Assembly: GCA_029783825.1 (NCBI GenBank)
Contig: JAREIK010000500.1
Location: 1,026,001 to 1,090,000, forward strand
Reading direction: 5' to 3'
DNA: 64,000 nt
DNA from: Sapria himalayana
Taxonomy: Eukaryota > Streptophyta > Magnoliopsida > Malpighiales > Rafflesiaceae
Shown here: piece after piece, positions 1 to 11,639 of the stretch
Numbering within the stretch: the first letter of the stretch is position 1
Layout: every line of letters begins with the position of its first letter
Notes under the pieces: model-generated
What the model was told of the DNA's origin: nothing
What the model saw: the letters and a program-made list of their open reading frames with translations, nothing else
The model's database searches: none
Translations under genes and position numbers: made by a program

Positions 1-784
1 TTTCTATATCTCTTCCTGTTAATTTTAAATTATCCTCAAGTATGTGTCCTAGCTCGGAAGAAGAGATGACGAATATGTCTCGAGTACCGTATGAATCAGT
101 AGTGGGAAGTATAATATTGCAATAATTTGTACTAGATCAGATATTACACAAGTAGTGGGAGTGATTAGTCGATTCATGACAAATCTAGGCTTAGAATATT
201 GGAGTATTGTGAAGATGATTTTTAGATATCTGAAAGAAACTTCAAATACTATAATATAATATGAAAGTTCATATCTTATTGTCAGAGGTTATATTAATGC
301 AGACTATGCTGGAAATATTATTAATAGCATGTCTACAATAGGTTATATTTTTATTCTTACTAGAGGAGCTGTAAGTTAGGTTTCAAAATTGCAGCCTATT
401 GTATCTACTTCTATGATAAAAGCAGAATATGTTACAGCTACACAAACTAGTAAAGAGGTAATCTAGTTGCAAATACTATTGGAAGAGCTTGGATACAAAC
501 AAAATAAAGTTACTTTATTTTGTGATTGTAAAAGTATTCTATACTTAGCAATAAATCTATGATTTCACTCAAAGACAAAATACGTCATGGTACAATATTA
601 TTTTGTATGATAGAAAATAAAAGAATGAAGTGTAGATATGCAAAAGATTCATACCGAAGAAAATATAGTAGATATTTTAACCAAACCGATCAACACAAAC
701 AAGTTTGAATGGTGTAGAACTTCATATGACTTAACAAGAATGAAAGTATTGACAAGTAAAGAAAGTAATTTTTCAGTGGAAGAA
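1..784 (+). pseudogene. Copia retrotransposon pol 3' end (RT tail and RNase H), decayed
   Basis: This is the 3' part of a Ty1-copia pol region, running off the left edge of the window. It aligns along its length with the reverse complement of 40871-41650, the pol 3' end of the better-preserved copia at 40635-45245. The shared blocks include the SRVPY motif near 80-95, the RNase H segment TEAEYVAAT-like near 410-440, and the terminal stretch before the LTR. Many stop codons and small indels are present (for example CAATAA after the motif near 115), so no protein can be made. It lies upstream of the sorting nexin exons in the same orientation and may sit in a large intron of that gene, but its 5' end is outside the window. 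Confidence 0.85.
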
Positions 785-1019
785 TATCATTTTATTGAGA
801 TTAGGTAAAAATTACCTAGCCCACATCAAAAATCTATTTGGGGATTTTCAAATTTTTTTCCTATTAAAGGAATTTTCTTATTTTTTTGAGATTCATTCTC
901 ATGTATTTTTAATTTCTCATTTTCTTTTAATTGTATTTTATTTCATAGTGTAATTTATTGTTTTAGCTTTGAATTTTTTATCTTATAAATTATTGTGGAT
1001 TTAGTTTTATTTTATAACA
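785..1019 (+). repeat. 3' LTR of the truncated copia element
   Basis: A 235-bp sequence directly after a polypurine stretch (GTGGAAGA, about 776-784). It is homologous to the 220- and 234-bp LTRs at 40635-40854 and 45012-45245. It ends in TTTATAACA, which preserves the CA terminus that both LTRs of the other copy have lost. The start is TA rather than TG, matching the mutated start of the other 3' LTR. Confidence 0.75.
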
Positions 1020-1641
1020 GATTACATATTGTTGTCGAGAGGATGACTTAGCTATCTTATTAGATAAGAGTAAAATAGAGTTTGAATTTTTAGATTGTGG
1101 ACTATAACTAAGAATTGATCTTGTAGTTAATATGAATGCTTTTGTTGAATCGATCAGATATAAAATAATCATAGGAATACTCAACTGTCTAACACACTAA
1201 TTTACTATTCTTTATGGTGAGTTTGATATTTTGACAGTTCAATCTTGATATGTCACAAGTAAATAAATCATAATGAAATAAATTATTATTTTATTTAGGA
1301 GATATATGATTGATTGATTACTAACATCTTCTCCTGTTATTGTTATAGATCATCTTATTGATATATACGTATCAACTTGAAGAAATATGATGCACCCACA
1401 TATACATGTGTGTGTGTGTGTGTGTGTGTGTATTATTCTTGTTTAGCTAATTATTTGTATATTTTGATTGGTCTTGGCAGTTCAAGTTGCTCATTTCCAT
1501 CCGGCCTAGTTCGGATTGGCTAATGTGGCAGCTCGACATAACCGAACCCTGCTATATCCTGCATAGGGCAAATCCTTCATTTTGCCTTACATGGCAGCTG
1601 AATTGAATATCTCTAACGTGGCCATCTATTATTTTATACAG
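1020..1641 (+). other. Intergenic or intronic sequence with a TG microsatellite
   Basis: No coding exon could be recognised between the copia LTR and the first visible sorting nexin exon. A (TG)n run occupies about 1406-1431. The last bases (TTTTATACAG) form the acceptor of the exon at 1642, so at least the 3' part is intron. The upstream exons of the gene, which should encode the PX domain, are not here. Confidence 0.6.
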
Positions 1642-3582
1642 AATTGGCTCATTCTCTATCAGGATTTGGGGATGCCATCAAGCTCCTCGGTGCCTGCGAG
1701 GAAAATATTTCTGGGAAGGCATTTTCGGAGCTTGGAAAAAAATCACAAGCATTATCAGCCAAGCTGGAGAAAGAAGTAACCTTCATTTTGATTGGTTTTT
1801 TGTATTTTGTATCCCGCTTTTGCTATTAATAACAAGGAACGATTAAGTCTCCATGTTAACTCAGCACTGTAGCTTGGTTTGATTCCAAGGGATGCCGGGT
1901 AGTATGCTCTCCCATGGTGCCTGCTAGATAGAGGTGTCAAACGGGACGTGCTGGCCCGGCCTGACTCATTTTTTTCAAGCCTGACCGTGCTTTCTTGCCG
2001 GGCCGGGACGGCACGGTTACTGTACCGTGCAGTGCCTGGCCCGGCACGGTTTTGTGGGGTTCAGCCCGGCACGGGTCCGTGGCACGATCCGTCGGGTTCT
2101 GCTCAGTTGGGCCGAACCCTAAATTAAAAAAAAAATTAGGGTTTCATTGTCCCCGTAATCCTAATTTAAAAAAAAAAAATTGATTTCGGCATGGTACCTT
2201 GCCGGGCCAGGCACGGCACAAGGCCCTGTTGGTCTCGGCATGGCACTGCACGATTGTGCCGTGGTCGGGCACTGCACGAGCCCGGGCACGAGAAATTTTC
2301 GTGCCGGGCTGGCCCAGGCACAGCCGAATCGTGCCAGGTCGGCCTGGTTGCCGCCTCTACTGCTGGATCACTTATCATGCTGTTGGGATGCGAGACTTAT
2401 ATGTTCTAATCTCGGGTCCCCGAGGTTGTGCATGGCCCAGGGGATAGTATGAATTGGCTTTTGGGGGGGGGGGGGGCAAATAAAAAAAGGAAAAAAATCA
2501 GCACTTTATTACGGTACAATTGCAGGCTCATAAACTGTTAATGAACTTTGAAGAACCTCTGAAAGATTACGTACGGAATGTGCATTCCATTCAGGTGAGC
2601 TCAGCATCTGCTTGGTTCTGCAAAATGTCTGTCTAAGCCAATGGTTTATGATTTGAAACAGGCCGCCATTGCAGAGAGAGCCATTGCCTTCAGGCATCGT
2701 TGTGAACTTGCAGAAGCTATCAAATTGAAAGAAACAAATCTGTATGCCCCTCTTGTACACTCTGATGCGATCACTTTTTCTCTCTTAATTTATTGCAATT
2801 TCACCTAGTATTCATGTGCTGTGCTGAACGCCACCCATGCCAATTGTGAAGTCAATTTGGTAAAGTTTCTCATGTTTTTTTTTATAGAGCAAATAGACAG
2901 TTTTAGTTTGTTTTTTTAGTTAACTAGTCTCACAGTCAATGAAATTTTTATTTTTTCTTAGAATAAATAAAAAAATATATATAATTTTTTTTTTTGCATG
3001 ATTATATAAATACTAACATATTAGATTACATGAGCATTTAAAAATTAAATATATTCTGACTAGAATAGTATCACTATAATTTATCATGTGAGAAGCATAT
3101 GTGTTATATATATATATATGTTAAAGATCATGTCTTGGTGAGATGACAAGAGTCTTCATCCGATGGCAGTAGATCTCGGATTCGAGATTCATCTAATAGT
3201 TTCTCAGACCTCATGCTGAATCATGAGCCTTCTATGCCGGGCATGACCTCCATATAGTTTTAATTTGCTTGGTCCTTAAAAAATTCTTTCTCGGAATATA
3301 ATAATTCAATAATATAAATATTAGAATGGGAAAAAAAAAAATATATTGCAATTGGTCTATTGTACAATATATATCACATAAAAAATTAGAGGAAAAGCCT
3401 GGAATATAAAATAACAATAAAAAAAATTATAGGGTCCATTTATTGTTAGTATTACCGATGTTACAGTTACACCAGTTTGCCACTTTTCCACTCTCCATCT
3501 ATATGAGCTAATTCTTAGCTGTATTGCGCACACACACACACACCTCACACACACACACACACACCTCACACACACACACACA

Positions 3583-3633
<51 letters not shown>

Positions 3634-4026
3634 AAGTGTATTGAGCTGTATTTAGCCTTGTTCAATATGCAGCGATAAATTACATGTATCACGATCTGAT
3701 AGAGTTGAGGAAGCTGGAGTTGAATATAACGAGGCAAGTTGTGTTATGTTTGATTGGCGCTCTCTCTCGCTTGTACTACTAATGCTTTCAACAGTAATGG
3801 TACGAGTTTTATGCTGCAGTTGAAGGAAGAAAGTGAGGAGGCAACACGGGCATTCGAGGAGATTGTGCGGAGGATGAACGAGGAGATTGTGTTTTTTCAG
3901 AAACAGAAAACTTCAGACATGGGCGTTGCTTTCCACGAGTTTGCCAAAGGTCAGGCACGTTTGGCAAGTAGCATGGCAGGTGCTTGGCGTAGTCTTCTAC
4001 CGAATATCGAAGCTTGTGCTATATAA
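1642..4026 (+). CDS. SNX1: Sorting nexin 1-like protein, C-terminal BAR-domain exons (partial gene)
   Basis: Five exons spell the C-terminal ~182 residues of a plant SNX1: 1642-1775, 2526-2594, 2662-2741, 3673-3733, 3820-4026 (stop TAA). Their phases join without a break. Recognisable blocks in order are IKLLGACE, GKAFSELG, LLMNFEEPLKDYVR, AIAERAIAFRHRCEL, KLKETNL, SRSDRV, ESEEATRAFEEIVRRMNE, FAKGQARLA and AWRSLLPNIEAC. In the family this region is the BAR domain, which curves endosomal membranes as part of the retromer-associated nexin dimer. The PX-domain exons are missing: the 1.6 kb upstream contains only a copia 3' end and unrecognised DNA. There are no internal stops in the visible exons, so this may be the end of a working gene with long transposon-filled introns, or a recently truncated copy. 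Some residues at usually conserved places differ from what I recall of Arabidopsis SNX1 (for example HVSRSDRVEEAG). Confidence 0.85.
1929..2359. mobile_element. Non-autonomous hAT-like element inside a SNX1 intron
   Basis: A 431-bp GC-rich insert in the intron between exons 1642-1775 and 2526-2594. Its ends are inverted: it starts TAGAGGTGTCAAACGGG and ends with a related sequence finishing GCCGCCTCTA. It is flanked by near-identical 8-bp duplications, ctgctaga (1921-1928) and ctgctgga (2360-2367). An 8-bp target duplication with TAGRGGTG ends is typical of hAT elements. The interior consists of repeated GGCACGG/GCCCGGC words and encodes no transposase. The same family recurs at 4358, 7481, 13633, 21995 and 31036. 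Confidence 0.85.
3118..3252 (+). mobile_element. Candidate tRNA-derived SINE in SNX1 intron
   Basis: In the intron between exons 2662-2741 and 3673-3733, a stretch contains a B-box-like sequence (GGATTCGAGATTC, about 3178-3190) and, about 45 bases upstream, a possible A-box-like segment (CTTGGTGAGATGACAAGAG). This arrangement is that of a tRNA-related SINE head. I could not identify clear target duplications or a 3' tail, so the borders are approximate. Confidence 0.45.
3529..3629 (+). repeat. Interrupted CA microsatellite in SNX1 intron
   Basis: A run of about 100 bases of (CA)n with three regularly spaced CCTCAC interruptions, ending 43 bases before the acceptor of the exon at 3673. The interruptions divide the left half into similar CA blocks, suggesting that the interrupted unit itself was duplicated. 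Confidence 0.95.
3734..3819 (+). other. Short GC-AG intron of SNX1
   Basis: An 86-bp intron is needed between YNE (exon ending 3733) and LKEESEEA (exon starting 3820). The only donor that keeps the frame is GAG|GCAAGT, a very good match to the strict consensus of GC-AG introns. The GT four bases downstream (3738-3739) would leave one extra base and break the reading frame. The acceptor is CTGCAG|TTG. Confidence 0.8.
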
Positions 4027-4357
4027 TAATTTTATTTGTTGTTTGCTAGCTCTTCTTCTCCTTTATTTGTATTTTGTAGTTACAGTCGTTAATTTGGTAT
4101 TAATTGCGTTGCTTTAACAATTTTTTTTAATGTTTCAACGATGATTAGTATAGTTTCCATCAGAATTTTGTTTTTGATGCGTACTTAAAAATAATTTAAT
4201 GTCAAATTTATTCCTAATAAAATTGTGGAAATTATGTTTTAGGGTAAACTATAAATAAAATTTATTATTAAGGTTTAAAAAGATGTATATTTAATGGCAA
4301 TATGTCACAATATAAAAAAATTAATAAGTATGTCAATATTTAGAAGTGATAATAATA
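4027..4357 (+). other. 3' flank and probable 3' UTR of SNX1
   Basis: AT-rich sequence after the TAA stop, with AATAAA-like words near 4218 and 4250 that could serve polyadenylation. No other gene is visible. Confidence 0.4.
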
Positions 4358-4470
4358 TAGAGGTGTCATTTGGGTCGGGTGGCTAGGCACACGGATCAGC
4401 TATGCCTGGCCCGGCATGGCACAGTCATGAACTGTGCTTGAGCCTGGACTATGCTGACCTCCATAGTTTC
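4358..4470. mobile_element. Truncated end of a hAT-like element
   Basis: Starts TAGAGGTGTCA followed by GC-rich GGCTAGGCAC and GGCCCGGCATGGCAC words, like the complete elements at 1929 and 13633. No matching right end or target duplication was found, so this is a fragment. Confidence 0.6.
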
Positions 4471-7400
4471 TCTAACTCCTCATTTGAAATTTCAATATTT
4501 GATATATTATTTTTTAATTAATTATTTATTTATTTTAAAAATTATCGCTTATAGTTTATGCTTGTCCATATGGGATAAAGGATAATATGGGTGTGTCTGT
4601 GCAACTTGTCTCAGAGTTAGATTTTAAAAGTGATGCTGTTTTTATCACAAAATGCTCTGCGGTAATGGTATTTGTTTTGTTATTTAATTTTGTGAGTTTT
4701 GATTTTTCTGGTTTCATAATTTATTTAATAAATACAAATAGTTAAACATATACCACATAGTGACTTTAATAATAAATAATATAAAATTGACATAAATATG
4801 GATAATAATGATAACCATACCGAAATGTCCAAGGTCGAAACTATATTAGTAGTATTGATGCATTTTAAAATAATAAAAATAAAAAAATTTAGAAATGCCG
4901 ATAAAGAATTAGGACAATATATATATTATCAAAAGATATATATATATATGAGTGCATGTGACACTAGATACCTATAGAGACATGCCGATCAATAAATTAA
5001 AAATATATGGTGTACTAAATTCGAGCCAAACTCAACTTAGTGGTAAGATATTTCAAGCTGGATCTAATTCAGCCTTGTTGATCCACTTCATATACCGTAA
5101 TGATTACGATTATGAATCTCTCGATTAAATTTTTGGAGGATTCTAAGGTAGCTAGTATTGCAACCTATTTTCAAACTGCTTATCATATGATTCTATATCA
5201 ACAAGTAGGAATGACATAACAAAATAGTATAAGTTAAAAAAAATTAATAATTAATGAATTTTGGAAATTTAGTGAAGTAATGTTTATGATGTCCAATATA
5301 TGGAGTTGTAGTGACCATGCATCATTTTCATACCTTACTGCCCATAATGTAGAATCTAAATGCAAACTTAATAAAAAAATTTTAAAATTTTCTTATATTA
5401 TCCATCTTCATGATGACCATGTCATATATCAGTGCATAATACAAATCTTTAGAGAATGCAATATTTAGTATGATACAAATTTTATGACCATACTATAAAA
5501 TTTAAAATAAAATATTTAGTATCACTTTTGATAATACTTCTAATAATGATATAAATAGTAGTATGTTTGTTAGGACTAAAATATTTAGAGATAAGTCATT
5601 AGTTAAGATATTTCATGTTAGGTACATGTGTTAAGTAATTAACCTGATAGTATAAGCAAGAATGCAAACCATTTCTCTTACATTAGAAAAAAAATAAGAA
5701 ATTCACTAAAATACCTAGGATGTTTAACAAGCAATAGGAGTTTAGCAGCCTATGTTTGTCTGATGAGGCTAAAAAAAGATTTCAGATGAATATAAAACAC
5801 TATAAGAATTACACATACCTTATGCTGAAGTTATGAGTTAGCTACCAACATATGATATCCGATTATAGTATTAGTAAGAATGACAAACTTATTATTGATA
5901 ATTCAGACTGTGATATAAGATTTTTTTGGTTATGAAAATCTTGAAGATTTTTTATGAAATAACGAACACGTGTTCGTCTATATATACTCACTACTTGCAT
6001 TATACTTATGTGCATATCTAACATTAATATCATGTTTAGCATGTATAGACTTCATTTTGCATTTAGTATCATGACTGTTGAAATATCGGTTTTCCATTTC
6101 AACTCTGTATTATTTGATTATCTGTATGGGACATAGAGTTAAGATGATAAAAAATTAACTATTTTGTTTACATATAATATTATCTATGGTAATTATAGTC
6201 AGGCTCCAAGCACAAAATGAATATGATATTCAAAGATGGTGATTTCTTCATTCAATTAACCATTAGAAAATAATAGGGTTTTCCATCAAATATGAGTGAG
6301 CTATTTTAGTACTTAGGTTCCGATTATTCTTTCATCCTATAACATGATAATAATAAAATTTTAGACATTTTTTGCTATAGTAAAATTAATATGAATTCAC
6401 GTATTCTATGTTATTTAAGATGACATGTGATCTACTGATCCCTTTGGTGTCTATTAACTCATCGGAGTCTACTTTTTCTATGATATCCTATGATATTTTA
6501 GATAAGAGATTAAGATTGTGATAAAATTTTGTAGACACTTGCGTACATGAAAGATTGAGAAGATTCAAAATTTGACATCCAAGATAAGGTGCAAGAGATA
6601 ATGAAGGATGATGATTCATGAGACAGAGATCAAAGATATTAAGAGCACTAACTACATCATAATATGCATTCATAATGATGATGATCTATATCTACATCCG
6701 CACTACCAACCACATGCACTGATTGATCATTAATAAGTCTCAATTCATGTGATAAAGATATTGTACTAATGCTTGTTTACTTTTATCATTTTATTTTATT
6801 TTATTATGTTTTATCCACTATTAATGTATTAAAATAATACCATTCAATAATGCATTACTACATACTACAATTGTTCTAAAAATAAATCTAGATAGAAAGT
6901 AATCTTTAAAATTGATTTAAAAAAAGACATTCTCTTTAAATCACTATCTTATCACATATTTTTAGAGTGGTATTTTTTCTTTAAATCTCATGTCCTTATT
7001 AAATATGTATGCTTAATGTAAAGACTTAGTAATATGTAAAAATTAATGTTAGGGATATAAATATTTAGAATGACAGTAATATCCTTCTAAAATACATCAC
7101 TATAGACTACCCCTTGAGTCTAGGATTGTTATAGTGATATTTTTTTCTCTTCAAATCTTATGTCCTTTAAATATTTTTTATGAAATTGAAACTTTGCCAA
7201 TGAAATAAAAGTGAGTTTTACTATCTCAATGTTACATTTAAAATACAAATGTTATTATAATAATTTAGTTTTAATTTATTGTTTATCAAATTTGCTAATA
7301 ATATCTTTAATTGTGAGTGGTCTTGCATTTGTTTTTGTATTCACAAAAATAGTTAGGGACCTCATGGTGCTTCAAGAGAAAGCTTTCCCAACTTTATTTC

Positions 7401-7472
7401 TTGGAGAACCTCAAAATCACCTGGTCATTATCCATATTTAACATGATTCATTCTATGAATTTTGGGGATTAA
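4471..7472. other. Gene-free AT-rich stretch
   Basis: No conserved coding segment, terminal repeats or arrays could be recognised. Open reading frames are short and bounded by random stops. Short AT microsatellites occur near 4920-4950. Confidence 0.6.
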
Positions 7473-7480
7473 ATTATTGG

Positions 7481-8145
7481 CAACCATCTCTAATGGGCCG
7501 AGTGTCCCGTGCATGACCCACGACACAATCAAAAAGCTGGCCCATGCATGGCACGACAATGAAAGCTTGCCCATGCATGGCACGACAATGAAAGTTTGCC
7601 CATGCTTGGTCTACATGATCAGAATTGTGTTTGGTCATAGGCACGGGTGGCACAACTTAGGCCATGTTGAGCCAGTTTTTTTGGCCTACATGACAAATAA
7701 GATGTGGCACAATACGACCTAGCACATTGGCATGTGCATGTTGGTTTTGGCTCGATTGGTGAAACCAAGCTAGCCTGGATCTAACCTAAGCTATTCTGAA
7801 ATGAACCAGGCTAGGCTAAAATGAACCAAGCAATCCCGAAATGAGCCAGATTATTCACGAACGAACCCAGCTAGCCTAGAACAAACTCAGGTTAGCATGG
7901 GGCGAACCCATGCTAACCTCATGCCTAGTGCACAAGCCTATTGAGGATTGCCTCGTCCCAACTTGGCTTAGCATAACTTGAGCAACTGATGAGCCAACAA
8001 ACAATGCGGGGGTGCCCTTTTTTATAGCCATTCCAACTTGGAATGACTCGTACTAAAAATCGTGTATATTTGGCATGCCACGATGGCTTGACTATGCATA
8101 AAAAATGGATCATGCAAGCCCAACACTCTTCTTTGAACATCTCTA
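7481..8145. mobile_element. Degenerate hAT-like element, 665 bp
   Basis: GC-rich relative to its surroundings. The flanks carry attattgg (7473-7480) and attattag (8146-8153), a 7/8 match as an 8-bp duplication. The right end finishes TTTGAACATCTCTA, a decayed form of the family end. The left end matches the family consensus at about 12 of 19 positions, best in its inner part (AATGGGCC). The interior has short repeats: a GCACGACAATGAAAG word twice (7550-7600) and AAATGAACCA/GCTAGCC words at 7770-7920. Confidence 0.6.
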
Positions 8146-8474
8146 ATTATTAGCAATGCCATCTACAACTGAACTAATAATAATGTGTTTGACATTGAGA
8201 CTATGCTTTTAAGAGAATCCTATTGCTAATTAATATGGAAGGAAACAAGTTGTAATATCTTGAATTTTAGATATAAAGTACATGCATGAAATTTTTAAAA
8301 TAATGAAATATATTAAACATGTAAATTATTTTAGGCTAATTTAAAGGCGAATCTAATAATATTTATATTGAGAAAAGAATACTTAACAAGAACTAGATAA
8401 GTTTGAAAGGACTAATGTGTCAAGATGTCCATATAAGTAATTTAAGTATGTAAATCACTAAAATGTTAAATACT

Positions 8475-8705
8475 CTTAGTATGGGTTAGATGCCTTTAAT
8501 TGGGGCGATGTTCGCATAATTGAAGCTAGATGTCCTTAATTGGGGGTGGGTGCTTTTAGTTATGGTTGGATGTCCATAATTGGTGTTAAATTTCCTTAGT
8601 TGGGGTTGCATGCTATTAATTGAGATCGAATGCATTGTAATAGTGTTGGATGCCCTTCAATGGGACTTATTGCTTGTAGTTGGGTTAAATGCCCTTTTAT
8701 TAGAT
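8475..8705 (+). repeat. Degenerate minisatellite (about 28-bp unit)
   Basis: About eight to nine diverged copies of a unit built on GGTTRGATGCCCTTAATTGG. Copies vary by substitution and small indels, so the array is old. The flanks, including 8706-9424, contain no recognisable gene. Confidence 0.75.
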
Positions 8706-9424
8706 ATAGTTAATGGGAGATATGGAGTTCTAGTCATTCTATTGAATTCTAGATGATATAAAGTTGGCATCAAATAGCCTAGCCAATTCAATTTGGGGAG
8801 TTACTAGTAAAGCCATTTATTTTACCAAGGAGAAATTTATGATTGGTTGTGGCCTCTATTCTTTCAAGGAGAAATTTACTAGTAATGCAATTTATGTTGA
8901 AATAATTTCTATTCTTTTAAGGATATCACTAGATGTAATCTATCCAAATACCATTTATGTATTAATAGGATGTAGTAGTTAGAATACTTTTTATTGAATA
9001 AACATCTCTCTGATAGAGATTTTTTTATCCATATCCTAAAAGTTAGGACTAATGGTTGGTGGTGGGTGTCATCTCAATAGCTTGAGCTACAAATAGTGAA
9101 ACATTTTTTTGATTCCCAAAAGATTGATATTTGGGGAGTTGTACCAGTATGTGGACACTCGGATAAATCTTCATGGATGTCAAATCTCACTTTTACTATT
9201 TAATGCTTGCATGAGTTACTTGGTGATTTTCTAAGTCATTTTTAGCCTTTGTCACTCTTGATCATTGCTTTCTTGATTTTTTTTGGTGTGTGTGATATAG
9301 ACAAAAGTAGTTGGGATGCCTAGTATTGTAGGCTGAGTACCATATTAGTGATGGAGAGTCAAGACACATGTTTCTTCTCTCTCAATAAAATACAATTGTA
9401 CTGCTACCCAATGCATATTTGATG

Positions 9425-10750
9425 TGTTAGGATTGACTTATATATCAGTTGATATCTTGGAAAAAGCTGCAATGACAAAAAAATATTACCTAAAGAATAG
9501 GCATTGCAACATGTTGATGCCACGATATAGTTCTTCGACATCACGACTAGTTCAACATTCTACTTAATTTGTGAAAGTCACAACCTTATTCTTTAGTCCA
9601 CAACTCAAATTATTGTCATGACATGAAATATGATATATTGACTAAAAATAGTTTCGCAACATGAAATTTTTTATAACTATGTGTTACTGAGGCATTGGAC
9701 AATTGTCTTTAGGGTTGCTATGACACAAAATGTATTATTGTGATATCATTTACTTGCAATAATACTTAGTATTTTAAAATTATTAAATGGGTAATTATAA
9801 GAAGAAAAAGAAGACAACACAGTGAACATAATTATTAGTAAATGGGTAATAAGTATTTTAATAGTATTTACTTTTCCTCGCTCCCCTCACTTGTGTGAAT
9901 TTATGTGGGTGTGCATGCACTTTCTCATGTAGCTCATATATAATTCTAATTTCAATCATATTGTGGATTTACCATGGTCATTATCATTCCATGTCACCTG
10001 ATGGTGAGCTGATATATATCCAACAAATCAACAAAAAGATCTGTCGTATATAGTTTATTTTGATAAACTATTTTGTATAACTAGAATGTTTTTATTTTAA
10101 TATTTATAATATTAGTGCAGGAAAAAAAATATTGAGAGATTAGGAATGCAGCAATAGCACAATAATGGGGTCTCGGTACCTGGTCAGTGGGTCGAATAAA
10201 TTTTTGAAGCAGAACCTGACCTATCCGAGTGATCAAACCTGCTTCGTTTATTAATACCAAGAAATTGATAATATAAATATACATTTTATTTTTCTATTTT
10301 ATCTTTTTGCTATTTTTCTACGAGACTATATTTTTTGTCTCTCTCTTCTCTATGTGATTTATTCCCGATTACTGCTCACATACTCTGTAAGATACTAGTT
10401 TGGTTGTAATCTAAAAAATGCATAAGTATTTTTCTAGTAGATGTAGCTAGTCGTGCTGAATGACTTGTGAACCACGTTATATTTGTGTTTCTGCTATGGT
10501 CTTTGGATTGTGGATATAATATATTATGCTGTGAATTTCTATTTGTTTGTATTTGCCTGAGTTAAAATTACAAATTGCAAGTGAAATTACCCAGCAAGAT
10601 CCTATGGACAATATGTTTGTTCAAATTTTTTTGGCATTAGACCTTTATTCGTTCCGATCCTCATTTTGGATATCAAATAATTTGGTATCCTAACATTTGG
10701 AATTAGAAGGCTTGTTAGTTCCAGTGCTAATTCATGATAGTTAATATCTT
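9425..10750 (+). repeat. Left LTR of copia family B, interrupted by a solo LTR
   Basis: Starts TGTTAGGATT and matches the right LTR at 15706-16610 over several blocks, including the ATATCAGTTGATATC-like head, CATTTACTTGCAATAAT, TGATGGTGAGCTGA and the segment ending GCTAATTCATGATAG. It is split at 10042-10596 by an inserted solo LTR. The inner border with gag is approximate because no clean primer-binding site could be placed. Confidence 0.65.
10042..10596 (+). mobile_element. Solo LTR (family C), 555 bp
   Basis: Begins TGTCGTATATAG and ends ACCCAGCA, with an exact 5-bp duplication agatc at 10037-10041 and 10597-10601. No internal retroelement sequence is present. A diverged copy in the opposite orientation lies at 37264-37840. 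It interrupts the left LTR of the copia B element and is therefore younger than that element. Confidence 0.9.
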
Positions 10751-10751
10751 G

Positions 10752-11560
10752 AAGGTTTGATGGTAATATCTATCAGAAAAAGCTACGAAATAACTTAGTC
10801 GATGAGATTAAAGATAGAGAAATATTTAGGCAAGAGTTTTTTTACTTGAAGCTAAAAATGAAAGACTTGTTGTTGGATATGGATTTGTGGTTTGTAATTG
10901 AGAATTTAAAGCCTACTATCAATGATAAATAAGTAGAATCAAAGTCAACTACCATTGGTAAATGAAAGAACATAAATCAAAGAGTTATAGATTTGATTTA
11001 ACCATGCTTGGATGACTTTGTTCTTGTGTATGTTATTGGAGAGGAAACAACAAAGGGATTATAGATGACAATGGAGAAACTCTATCAAAGTAATTCACTA
11101 GTCAACCAGCTATTCTTGAGAAAGAAATTGTATAATCTAAATATCAAGGATGATATATTTTTCTACAGTCACTTACACGAGTGCAACATATTGATCAACC
11201 AACTTGTATCTATAGGCCATGAAATTAATGATGATGATATAAAGATGATGATGCTTTGTTTATTTCCAGATTCATGGGACAATTTAATTGTTGTTGTTGG
11301 TAGTAGATTGATGAAGTTGATATATGAGACTGAGAGTGTGATTACAACTTTTTTGTTTGAGAATAAGAGAAGACAACATATGAGAGTATCCTTAAGTGAA
11401 CTTTTGCCTATGAGATGCAAAATTGATGGCAACAATTCTCCTCAATCAGCAAGTAAATCATGGTTTAGAGGAAGGCGAAGAGCATGGAAAATTCATAGGT
11501 CAAATACTGGATATGCAACAAGCTTAATTACTTTAGAAGGGACTAATGAGTAGATGTTCC
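10752..11560 (+). pseudogene. Copia family B gag remnant
   Basis: The translation contains gag features of Ty1-copia elements: LEGFDGNIYQKKL near 10753, then MEKLYQSNSLVNQLFLRKKLYNL and a stretch with DSWDNLIVV up to about 11300. Stops interrupt the beginning (for example near 10930 and 11000). The open part runs 11065-11553. A similar gag with many of the same words occurs at 60990-61170. Confidence 0.75.
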
Positions 11561-11639
11561 CAAGGTTAGATATGGTATAAGTGGCTTGATAAAGAAGGTG
11601 GAGTCTGATAGAGATGCCTAATTTACAGCTGCATATGTC

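Noticed and set aside
2166..2452. Overlapping open frames on both strands in GC-rich DNA
   Set aside because: They lie inside the non-autonomous hAT-like element in the SNX1 intron; stops are rare only because of base composition.
3118..3252. Functional tRNA gene
   Set aside because: Box-like motifs are present but no cloverleaf or acceptor stem can be drawn; SINE origin fits better.
3357..3737. Long minus-strand frame rich in Cys-Val
   Set aside because: It is the translation of the CA microsatellite and of the opposite strand of a SNX1 exon.
3738..3740. Canonical GT donor for the last SNX1 intron
   Set aside because: It would leave an extra base and break the frame with the next exon; the GC donor at 3734 keeps it.
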